A DNA stretch of 64,000 nucleotides from Amphimedon queenslandica (lineage: Eukaryota; Porifera; Demospongiae; Haplosclerida; Niphatidae): assembly GCF_000090795.2 (NCBI RefSeq), contig NW_003546264.1, forward strand, positions 470,205 to 534,204, written 5' to 3'. Position numbers and translations under genes: made by a program. Positions 21,314-32,200 of the stretch are shown in pieces (positions within the stretch are counted from its first letter, which is position 1; each line of letters begins with the position of its first letter). Under the pieces are notes generated by a model that made no database searches, was not told where the DNA came from, and worked only from the letters and a program-made list of their open reading frames with translations.

Positions 21314-23187
21314 TCAATCTGATGTCTTCATACAGAGTCTTGCTAGTAATCCCGACAGCTGCAACAATGAGTCCACACCTTTTATGATCCTCATGTGAGT
21401 ATAACCAACTTCCTGTCAGGGGGGGGGAGAGAGGAGTGAAGAGGACAATATACGAGAGAATTCACCATTTTTATAATTTTTTCTGATGCATGTATTGCAC
21501 ATGTTCTTATGTTGCATAGAAAGTTTGAGCTGATTTTGATCAAATTTGGATCTTAAAGTTGCTCAAAAATCAGGCCAAAGACCCTGTACTATAGTACAGG
21601 AATTTTTATCAAAATAGCTATTACAAAAACCTACAGATTTTTGCCAAAAACCACGGCCGTCATTCTTACATTCTCTGATGAATCTTTACCTTAAGGTATT
21701 CTAATTTCAGGTACTCCGACATTGAGTGAGTCTTACAGACACGGAAGATACTCGTGATGATATCGTGAGCCGAGTATCCTTTATCCCAGAGGGTCATTAA
21801 TATCAAGAAGGCGGAGTCAATATCGGAATTATTACAGTGAGTGAGCATCTCTTTAATTAACAGTGGGTGTGGCTCATCACATACCTACGATACAAAAATA
21901 AAAAATATTATACTAATTAAAAAACTTTTCTTGCAATAAAAGTTAAGATATCTCTACTTTACTTTGAAAACATTTTCGGAATTTATGAATGAAAAACCAT
22001 CATTAGTCGACTGTAAGTTATTCAGTGCCTAAGAGAAAGAAAAGGAGAAGGTAATTTTAAAAAGGATTTGAAGAGAAAAAGAAGAAGACCAGACCTGCCT
22101 CATGTCTCCTTGAGCTGTGAATATAATGGCCTCCAATCCATCATCAGTGCGAATGAGCTAATAATAATAATATGAAAAAAATATATAAATAAATAAATAC
22201 ATTTAAATACATGTATATTAATGTATTATTAATGTATTAGTTTTACTAACATTTTCTTTGTCGCAAACTTCCAATAGCCTCTCAAGTATCTGAGCATCGG
22301 AGAGTCGAGAGTATCTTAACATTGCACAGCGGGATTGTATGGGTTCTGAGAAAAAAAATGGAGAGAGAAAGAAAAAATTACGAGAGAATGATGACGGAAA
22401 TGTCTCACCGATAATTTTCTCGGAGTCATTGCAAGCGAGAGCGAATCTGGTAGTCTTTGAATAAATCTCCATCGTTCGTCTTAGTGCTTGTTGGGCTCCA
22501 TCAGACATGCTGATGGTATTTCTTTTCATTATTTAACGCATAAATTTCAAGTCATACCTGTCCGCCTCGTCAAGTATGACGATTTTGTGTCTCCCCGGGG
22601 GGAGGGTGACTTTCTGATGCGCAAACATTTTAATCCGGTTCCGAACAACATCAATCCCCCTAAATAAAAATAATAACAACAACAACAACAACAATAATGC
22701 TAATATTGAATACCTATCGTTAGATGCATTCAGCTCTAGCACTGCATCTTTCATTGATGCACCCAATAGCGTCCTGGCCAAGCATAGTATACTGGTTGTT
22801 TTACCAGTTCCTGGGGGACCCTGTATTATTAAAAATTAATATTAGAACCCCTCAATTGATTCCCCTACTTACGGCTATAATAATGTTTGGGACGTTTCCC
22901 TCTTTCGAAAAAACCTGAGAGAGCGAGAAAGTGCTTCAGTTTATAAATTGACTGTCTCTCCTTACTTCAAGTCGTTTCACTGTATCTTCATTACCAACAA
23001 TTTCTGATAGCTTTTGTGGGCGGTACTTCTCCACCCTAGTAAGAGAAAAAATTGAATTATACAGAATAAGTCTTCTCCTGCTTTACCACGGGACATTTCT
23101 TGTCTTCCCTTCTGCTTTCTTCTTTGGCTCTGCAACTCCTGCTGCTTCAGGATCAGCCACGTTCTCTACTTCCATTCCCTCCTCCAT
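21314..23187 (-). CDS. RFC2: Replication factor C subunit 2 (RFC40), clamp-loader ATPase
   Basis: Eleven exons (23087-23187, 22966-23035, 22873-22914, 22714-22820, 22558-22659, 22409-22509, 22251-22345, 22095-22157, 21963-22028, 21690-21884, 21314-21412) join to 346 residues; human RFC2 has 354. Walker [10 protein letters not shown], Walker B ILDEAD, sensor [13 protein letters not shown] and the SRC motif [10 protein letters not shown] are intact. [17 protein letters not shown] and VCDEPHPLL are nearly identical to human RFC2 as I remember it. It loads PCNA during replication and repair. A second in-frame ATG lies four codons in (23175). It is divergent from an ependymin-related-like gene, start codons 117 bp apart. 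Intron 10 contains a 190-bp-family repeat fragment. Confidence 0.95.
21470..21615. repeat. 190-bp-family repeat fragment in RFC2 intron 10
   Basis: Contains AGAAAGTTTGAGCTGATTTT and the palindromic CCTGTACTATAGTACAGG, both hallmarks of the family seen in longer arrays at 28840-29230 and 44780-45235. Confidence 0.8.
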
Positions 23188-23304
23188 GACAGTCAGGCCC
23201 GCGCTAAGGTACTGCGCATGCGCCAACCCACGTGTAGACTTTGGGTGGATATAAAAATGAAGGTTACAACGGAAGTGGTAGTCTTTTTGCTGCGCTGTAC
23301 AAAG
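23188..23304. promoter_or_regulatory. Divergent promoter RFC2 / ependymin-related-like gene A, with TATA box
   Basis: 117 bp between start codons. It has CACGTG at 23229-23234 and TATAAAA at 23250-23256 on the + strand. The TATA box is preceded by GTAGACTTTGGG, closely matched upstream of gene B (TATAAAA at 24730-24736). An ATG at 23257 abuts the TATA box and so is probably upstream of the transcription start. Confidence 0.6.
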
Positions 23305-24360
23305 ATGTGGGCCTCTTTACTCGTTGCTCTTTCTTTAGTTGTGCTCTCCAGTGGACAGACTCCATCAATTTCCGAGACATTTGCTGCTGACGTGAGTTAA
23401 ATGGGTGCTTTATCATGCTATCACCAACATCATCAGCCATGAATATCACTGCATATTATTTTATAGGTTGAAGTTGAAAGGCACACAAGGGGTGAAACTC
23501 ATTTTGGAGTCGGTAAGTATTCTATTCATTTATGCAGCATTCCAGTCTCTATATCATCCTTCAGGTGAGATATGCAGGGATCAAACCAGCCAAAAAGGTC
23601 TTGAAGCCTACAACATCACATTGGGAAATGCCTCCAACTACGAGATAGTGTACAGGCTGGAGAGATACGACCTGGACCCACCAGTGGAATACCACATCAG
23701 AGGGTAAGCTCATTTAACTGAAAGAGCATGCAGCTCACATGCTAGTTCTGTGTGCAACTGAAAACAATGGAATTGTTATCCATTGAAACTAACTGTTGCA
23801 TAAACCACATAATACACAATGCATTATAGTAATTGAAATCCTTAGCTCATGAAGCTGATAATATATTCTGTTATTCATCATATTAATCTACTTCTCTATA
23901 TAGTATCAGTCAAGATACACACATGCACTGCAATATGGAGGATCCTCCTGATCCCAAGCTCCAGCCATTCTTTGGTTGGCTTGCAAATGCTAAAGACCTT
24001 GGAGAAATAGAACTTGAGAATGTTAAAGTCCATGCATACGCTATTGAGGTAACAACTGGCAGTAATATATATTATCTATGACAATCATGCTGTTATTACT
24101 ATAATTAAATTATAATGTAGTACATATAACCGTAACCTTATGATGCTTCACATAATCATAATTGTTATTCTCCTATTTTACAGTTTGCTGGCACTAAGGT
24201 TGTATTGGGTGTGGATCCAGATGATGGTACAAAACCAGTGATCCTCCTTCGAGAAACTGCTGGTGAACAGATGTACGTTACATTCAAGACCTTTAACACC
24301 ACAGTGGATGCAAATGCCTTTGATATTCCTAAGATGTGCAACCAACCACCACTAAAATAG
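23305..24360 (+). CDS. Ependymin-related-like secreted protein A
   Basis: Five exons: 23305-23391, 23467-23512, 23565-23703, 23904-24048, 24184-24360. The start MWASLLVALSLVVLSS is a signal peptide, chosen because the TATA box lies just upstream and the paralogue starts at the equivalent Met. The mature protein has few cysteines (EICRD, MHCNM, KMCNQ), N-glycosylation sequons (NITLGN) and a C-terminal FDIPKMC, like the VF-DVP-C ending of ependymin-related proteins. Ependymins are secreted ligand- or calcium-binding glycoproteins of unclear function. The family call rests on the motif layout and size, so it is tentative. Gene B is a tandem copy with identical exon structure. Confidence 0.65.
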
Positions 24361-24803
24361 AAGGGGACTGGTTCACAATACTATACTAAACATTATTGAT
24401 TGATTTGTTTAATTATTATGCCGTACGCTGCCTATAATATTTTTGCTGATGTACACTTTATTTTGTTGCTGCTTTAATAATAATGATATATAATGCATAA
24501 TATTTCATGCATCATTTCAGCAAATTTAAATGCCATATTTGCTGAAAGGATTAACGCTGTGCTAAGCATGTGACAATAGATGTGAAGTCTATTCATAAAC
24601 TGAGAGTGCATGAATATGTTCAACACTGACTTGTGGACAATCATCATCAGACACGTGTTACCAGGTAATAAACAGGTCACCATACCATCCTACTGCTAGT
24701 CATGTGCCAACCCAAGGGTAGACTAGGTGTATAAAAAGAAGTGATTTTTGCTATCATAATTATTTAATAGTCGTTACTAGGCTATAAACAAAGGAGAAAA
24801 AAG
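24361..24803. other. Spacer between paralogues A and B
   Basis: No coding signal seen. The 3' end holds the gene B core promoter: TATAAAA at 24730-24736, 74 bp before the ATG. Confidence 0.6.
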
Positions 24804-25708
24804 ATGCATATGTGGATCTCTTTACTTGTTGCACTTTCTTTTGTGATACTCTCGAGTGGACAGCCTCATCCTACAATTTCTGAGACATTTGCAGCTAGAG
24901 TGAGCAGCAGCTTCATAGCTGCATGCATTAGTGATAATTTTATATTATAATAGGTTGAAGTTGAAAGAGACACAAGAGGTGAAATTCATCGTGGAGCTGG
25001 TAAGATGCAATCCTCACAAACATGTGCTTTCCATGCAGTTCTCCTTCAGGTGACATATGCAGGGATCAAATCAACAAAAAAGGTCTTGAGGCCTATAACA
25101 TCACATTGGGAAATAATACCAATGATGAGGTAGTGTACAGCCTGGAGAGGTATGACCTGGACCCACCAATGGAATACCACATCAGAGGGTAAGCTCATAA
25201 CCATACAAGCATGCAGCTATGCAGTTTGTATGTGCATGCATGGTAACTATTATAGCCCGCTTGACCTATAGCTATTGCAGTGTATCCCTCTAGTCTAGTA
25301 ATAATGCATTATATTTTCTTTCTATATAGTGTCAGCAAGGATCCACACTTGCACTGCAGTGAAGAGAGGCCTCATGATCCCGAGTTTCAACCATTTTTTG
25401 GCTGGCTTGCAGAAGCTAAAGACCTTGGAACAATGGAAATTAAAGATCTCAGAGTCCATGCTTATGGTATTGAGGTAACTATAGCTGTATGTGATGTATG
25501 CTTCACATTATGATCCTATTATTCTCTGCAGAATGGTGGTATTAGACTTCTGTTGGGTGTAGATCCAGAAGACAGTGCAAAGCCAATGATCCTTGAACGT
25601 GGAACTCCAGGAGAGCAAATTTACATCATATTCAAGACCTTTAGCACAACAGTCGATCCAAGAGTTTTTGATATTCCTGAGATGTGCCGACGCCCACCAC
25701 CAAAATAG
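24804..25708 (+). CDS. Ependymin-related-like secreted protein B (tandem paralogue)
   Basis: Five exons with the same boundaries and phases as gene A: 24804-24899, 24954-24999, 25050-25188, 25330-25474, 25532-25708. It starts MHMWISLLVALSFVILSSG, a signal peptide. Most of the chain is shared with A: VEVERDTRGEIH, GLEAYNITLGN, ERYDLDPPMEYHIRG, PFFGWLAEAKDLG, FDIPEMC. The last exon is 177 bp in both copies. Differences cluster in the fourth and fifth exons, which suggests functional divergence after a fairly recent duplication. Confidence 0.65.
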
Positions 25709-26281
25709 GAGGGCACTAACTTTTAAAACTTGCTGTATGCTAATATGCTGCCTTTTTTGCTTTAGTTTTTTTGATAGCTAATATAGGTATTGATACTTGA
25801 TGCTCATATGCTTAGTGCTACATTAATTTTGTTTTATGCTAATATGCTGCCTATTAATTTTTTGCTGTACTTTCTTTTTGATGATGCTTTCTAGCTAATA
25901 ATGCTACTTTTTATTAGGTAACTATACTTACATATTACATAATATCAAGAATACTCTTGATAATAACCATGTATTTACATGTACATATTTGGTATCGCAG
26001 TGCTGGACATGTGACAATAAATTGAAGTATATTCATAAAGTGAATATACTCAACACACAGAGCACATGATACATGTGCTTCATGTCTGATCTCCATACAT
26101 GTACATGTACATGTACATGTATGGTTATAATTTAAATCACAAACTATAAATACATGTACTGTAATTTCAATGTTTAATGATAAAATCAATTGAAATCGTA
26201 ACATTAAAAACTGGTAGAAATTTTAAAAAGGGCAAACAGTATAAAATACGTGACCATGCAGTTACAAAAGTGATACAAAAA
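25709..26281. other. Intergenic region between convergent genes
   Basis: AT-rich sequence with repeated CTAATATGCTGCC-type words and a GTACAT hexamer tract at about 26097-26125. No gene seen. Confidence 0.55.
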
Positions 26282-29200
26282 TTAACACCAACCACCAGTT
26301 TTAGCCGGAGGAGGAGAGGGAGATACAGGGGAACTAGTATTGATATCTTCATCATCAAATTCACTGCCATCCTCAAGATCATCCCTAATAACAAATCATT
26401 TTTAAAAGACAGAGCAATAACATACCCTTCTGGTGGCTGTACTTCAGCCATTACAGATAGTAACTCAGGAGTATGACCAACAATAAGAGCAAATAGACGA
26501 TCAAGAGATTCTTTGTTTCTTAAGCAGTCTGCCTCTACTGTCCGGAGAGTATCAAGTAACTCCTCCTTTGAAGCATCCTTAAGTGTATCAGCAAGTGATT
26601 CTGATTTATCTAAACAAGAGAAACAAACTTGTAAACAAAATGAAGGGTTTTATTTTGGCAATTTTGTCATTATTTATTAACCAAAAATAAGCCCATTTTC
26701 AGCTAAACAGTAATTGCTTATAATCCTTCCTTATGCATGTACAGTGCATCCAATGCGTTACCTGTTGATAGCTGGTTCTCCAGTAATTGTTTCTTAAGAC
26801 TATCAATGTCTTTACTGGGCAACAACTGGCTCTTGGTTCTCTCAATCTGCTCTTCTCTCTCCTGTAGCAGGAGCTCATTCTCATTAAGGAGGGAATGAGC
26901 TTCTGATAGCTGTGCTTTTAACCTGTAATTAGAAGAAAGATTGTGATTTATCAATAATTTAGTGATTCAATTTTATGCTGAAAGCATTTCTATTTCAATG
27001 TCTTACCTTGAACATTCTTCCTTTAATTGTTCAATATCACTTCTGCTATCACTCTCTCTAGCTCCCTCTCCTTCAAAATTATCCCGACATACAACTATCT
27101 GAACCGTTCCATCATTTAGCTGTCTCTCTAGAACCTTTAGAATGTCTTTATGATTGGTAGTACTCACATCTTCTCCATTCACTTCAAGCAATCTAAAATA
27201 ATATGACAAGCATGACATTTCTACACAACAAAATGACAATGTACATGTATATGCACCAAGGAAACAGAGACAATGCAATATAAATGGAGAATTTACATGT
27301 TAAAATAGTGACTGGCCCATTGTTTACATAAGGATTGTTACATTATAATGGTGGGAATTGTTAATGATATTCATCGCTTTGATGTGGCAGGAAGTGATGC
27401 CACAGTCTGGGCGACCCATGATAGCCTCAACAAGTTAAAGTGATATATAAAGAGAGGGCAATCACTCTCTCAGCATCGCTTCTCGGCCTATCGGCTAAGA
27501 TCAAGTAGAAATAACTGTTCTTTTGAGTTTAATAGCTCAAACGTGGTCCATGTGGCCACATGCTATTAACCCTATTTTTTTACACTGAGGTGAAGTGAAA
27601 GCTTGCTTTCCTCACCTCACGGGTTGCCCTGGTATTGCAGTATCTCCAGGTGCGGCCCATTTCTTTTCATAATTCTCATTAAACATTAATAACATCACAC
27701 ATTATGACATTTTAAGATTAAACATTGTTAAATCTTAAAGTAGTGGTACCACGGGTGATACTGGCCAAAATGGATTCGATACAATACCAATCGATATCAG
27801 CTCATATCGTGAGAATCAATACAGTTTTGATATGATATTTAGACCACACCTATGGAGTCACACCCCTTATTATTGACTGTTTTCATCTATGTTTTCATGC
27901 ACGTGTATCCACGTGTGTGTATTATACGTCACTAACTTATTAAAATTTTCATTATTAATATTATTTAACCATAATAAATGGGTGTGGTCAATGTATCGAT
28001 CCAGATTCCTTCAAAATTTCGATACCGATATGAATCGATACCGTAAAATATCGTTTGTATCGATAAAATATCGATATATCGCCCACCACTATCTTAAAGT
28101 GGAAACTGTGCTAACTAATCTTAGCATAGGTAAAAGTGAATCATTATCTGACTTCTTTTATACATAACTTTTATAATGCTTCAAACACAAGGTTTTTGTC
28201 TTTTTTTGTTTACATATGTCGTACTAAAGTTACCACCTTTTTACTAGCTAATGGGAAAATTGGTACTAGGGACGCTACTAAAGCAAAGGAGGGTGTGGTT
28301 ACCTGTCTCCTGTCAATAAAGTTCCATGAGCTTGTGATGATTCCGTTACGTTCTTAATAACGCAGCCACTCCCACTCGGATTATTAGTTAACATGATGCC
28401 AAGTCCTTCGTCAGGCAAACGTCTCAATTGTACTGATACTAAAAGGTTCTGAACACGTCCATTTAGTAAAGAGTACAACGACCTAAATTAAAGAAAATAA
28501 AGATTAAATATGTACAGAAAATACATCAGCATGTACAGTACCTTGAAGAACCGGTATTGGCCATTGCTTTATCATGTGGTTGTGTCTATAAAAGAAAAAA
28601 GAAGAGAAAAATTAGTGAGGAAGTGTGTTTTTTTGTTACTTGAAATTCTTCGATCTGTTTCAAGAGCCTATCCCTCTCATCCTCCAGTAAAGTATAATCA
28701 CACTTGAGGGCTTCCTTTTCTTCTTTTGATACGCGAGTTGCTTCATTCATAGCTTGATGCAGTTTGGCAATAGTTAGTTCCTACCGTATATAAATTAGAA
28801 TTCATTTAGGAGACTTTATTGCTATTATGCAAAAAAACGTGTAATGTCATTTAAGTTTAAAAATTCATAAAAAATCCAATTTTGATCGGAATCAGCTTAA
28901 ACTTTCTACGCAACATAAGAACATGTATATGCATCAGAAAATGTAATAAAAATGGAGAATTCTACTTTCCATTTTTGACAAAATTTGGTCCGAGACCATG
29001 TACTATAGTACAGGGACTTTTACTCAATTTTGGAGCAATTTTAAAAATTCGTAAAAAATTCAATTTTAATCGGAATGAACTTAAACTTTCTACACCACAT
29101 AAGAACATGTATATGCATCAGATAAAGTTATAAAAATGAAGAATTTATAACTTTTCATTTTTGGTGAATTTTGGCCTGACACCATGTACTATAGTATAGG

Positions 29201-32200
29201 GACTTTGACCCAATTTTTGAGCAACTTTAAAAGTTCACACATAATCGTGAAAACTAACATCTTTCTGATGCTCTTCCTTCATCTTGTCATTCTCTTTACT
29301 CAGCACTGAGACACTGTTAGACAGCTCTTTATTCTTTGACGTCAACACTGATAGAGTTTCATGTAGCTCTAAAACAAGGAAAGCACAATCCATTATATAC
29401 ACGTACATGTACTGCATGTACATATAAGTATATGAATTTTGCATCTACATGTATGCTAGCAAGAGTAGATAATAATAGAGGAGAGTGTCCTACTGTGCAT
29501 ATACCCCCTGCTTCATCANNNNNNNNNNATTCAGAATATTTTCAGTATTTTAGAGTAGTTATTCAAAAATAACTAGCAATATAATAACTACTTAAATAAA
29601 ATACTGAAAATATCCTGAATGTGACTCTTCAATTCTACGACGTGATGAAGCGGGGGTATATGCACAGTAGGACACTCTCCTCTATTATTATCTACTCTTG
29701 ATGCTAGCTATACTACATAACCATCCTATTCCTCACTTTCCCCCTCTCTCTCTATTTATTAATGTACCTTCCACTGTCTGTGTCAATACTTTATTTTTCT
29801 CCTGATATGTCTTGACATCACTCTGCAATGTATCCAGTTGGGTCTGTAGCTACAATAAGAAAAATAAACCTTTAATTAACAAGAGCACAATATGTGATAT
29901 CGTGTACTGTATCATTCTGTTTTCTAGTTTCTTCAAAGTTTCTTTCAATTTGTTTGATTGTATAGCCTTTGACAACCAGCTCTTTCTGTAGCTCCAACAA
30001 TCTCTCATGAGACTAGAGTATAGTGTTAAGAGAAAAGAGAGAGGAAATGTACAATCACTCAATAATAAATAAATTATAAATATTTACATGTAGCTCATTA
30101 TAAAATACATGTATTCAGGTTTCATAGAAGCAAAAATATACCTTTTGCTTTTACAAAAGTTTCTTAGCAGAATACACAACCATTTCTAAAGTTACTTTAC
30201 CTGCTGTAGTATGATCTTAGCTGATTCAAAGTCTTTAGGCTTAGGAGCTGCTGCTTCAGTAGAAGATGAAGGATCGCCCTCTTTAGTGAGATACTGAACA
30301 ATATCTACCATTTTAAACCTATCAGTGGAGGAGGAGGAGGAGGAGCTGGTACTAGAGGAACGACTGTAGAGCAAAGGACTATCAGACCCAACCATCCTTT
30401 CATCTGTTAAAAGAAAAAAGAAATAAAATATTATCATTGTACATATACATGTACCTGTATCATCATCCTGTACTAATAATATCCTGTAAGGACTCTCCTT
30501 TCCCTTAGGAATCGTGAGTCCAAGTTTCCTAGAGAGGAGTAGAGTCACCTCTTGGGATGTGGTTTGTGGAGACACGAATAAAGACATACTCTTCTTACTA
30601 GCACCACTGACATCAATGATAATCTATACAAGGGATGGAGAAGAATGAGTTTATTCATGGAAGGTTGTTAGATGATAGTTTTACTTCAACTTTTTTGGTG
30701 TCTTTCTTTCTTCTAAGCTCCCATTGTGTTCCTTCCTTAGTTTTAATGAGATATGGTAAGACGTAACCACCATCTTTGATAGACTGTACAATAACTATCA
30801 AAGAAGGAGCAAGAAAGATATAAAAAAGAGAAAAATAGAGAGATACACGTACATGCATATGTACATGTATTACATGTAATTTTCAATAATTACATGTACA
30901 TGTATACATACCTTTGTTAGCGGTCTGTATATTGTATATGGTATAGCTGTGAGGATCTTCAATGAGGTTAGCTTTCTTGAGAGCCATTGAGACAAGATCA
31001 AGTACTGTAGTGCTATCACTCACCCTGAACATCTTGTACATTACACCTGCATATAATTATACATCATGAAGATAAAAATAATTAATATACATGTACATGC
31101 ATTTACATGTACATTATTATCATACAGTAACTTTTTAAAGCAAAAATTAACTATTATAAGTACTGTATTGATTCAACACTACAAGTTGCATTTCAATGCA
31201 CTAGAATTAATAATAAATAATCATCATCATTACCTGGATGAACTGTGTGCATATGAAGTTTAAGCATGGTCTGTCTTCCATCATTCTTGGCTCCTGCTCC
31301 TCCAGTGGGTGAGAGAGGAGGAGAGAGAGACGTGGGAGAGAGAGGAGGAGATGAAGACACTGTGCTTGGAGAAACAGGAGGAGACACAGAGCCAGAAGAA
31401 AACGTTGCAGATCGAGCAGGAGTTGGTGGAGGGCGTGGCTGGATAAACTCGTATCCTTCATCTTGCTGTACTAGCTCATACACATGTAATGGCTCCACTT
31501 TCTTCTTAGCTCCAGTCTCCACTTCTTTTACTCCTCCTTTCTCTTCTTCTTTGTTTCCAGTAAGACCGGGTATATCAGACACAACTGCGTCAAAAAAGCT
31601 AGAAGTTGAGTGTGGTATGTCGTCTTGGTTGAGTCGTTCTAAATTCCCTTTTTTATTTTTCTTTCCTTGTCCCTCTCTCTCTTCCTCCTCCTCCTCCTCC
31701 TCTTCTCCTTCCATTGCTAGTAAGTGTCTCTGTCTCTCTCTTTCTCTCATCTCATTTTGTCTTGCCAGCTCCAGCTCTTCTTTTCCTAGTACCTTTACAG
31801 GAAGCAAAACTTCTTTCTTCTCCTTCTTGTCAATAGCTAGCTCAACTTTATCGTTGTCATTTCCATAGCTAGTACTAGTTAACTGGCAAGCACTGACAGT
31901 CTTGAATTCATCTTCTTTCTTAATGGCTGGCTCTATTGCAGGAGGCTTCTTAGCTCTCCAGCTGGCCTTAGCAACCTCTTTTACATCAATGTCACCTTCT
32001 TTAAGGTTATCTGACGTCAGCTTGTCTTGTACCAGCTGTGGTGGTAGGGAAGGATCAGTCAGTTCTGTAATACTCTCAAGACTCATTTCAACTCCGCCCC
32101 CACTGACCCGGGATAGACCACTGTAGCTACGATTATGATACCCAGGGGCCGGGCCCAGAGACTTGAAATATTCGCCGTCTTTTCCGTCGTCATATGAAGA

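Noticed and set aside
23257-23304. Upstream ATG (MKVTTE) as the start of ependymin-related-like gene A
   Set aside because: It abuts the TATA box and the paralogue starts at the equivalent of 23305.
31266-32126. Plus-strand ORFs of 200 and 74 codons
   Set aside because: Antisense shadows of the 1978-bp first exon of the RA/PDZ gene; no independent support.
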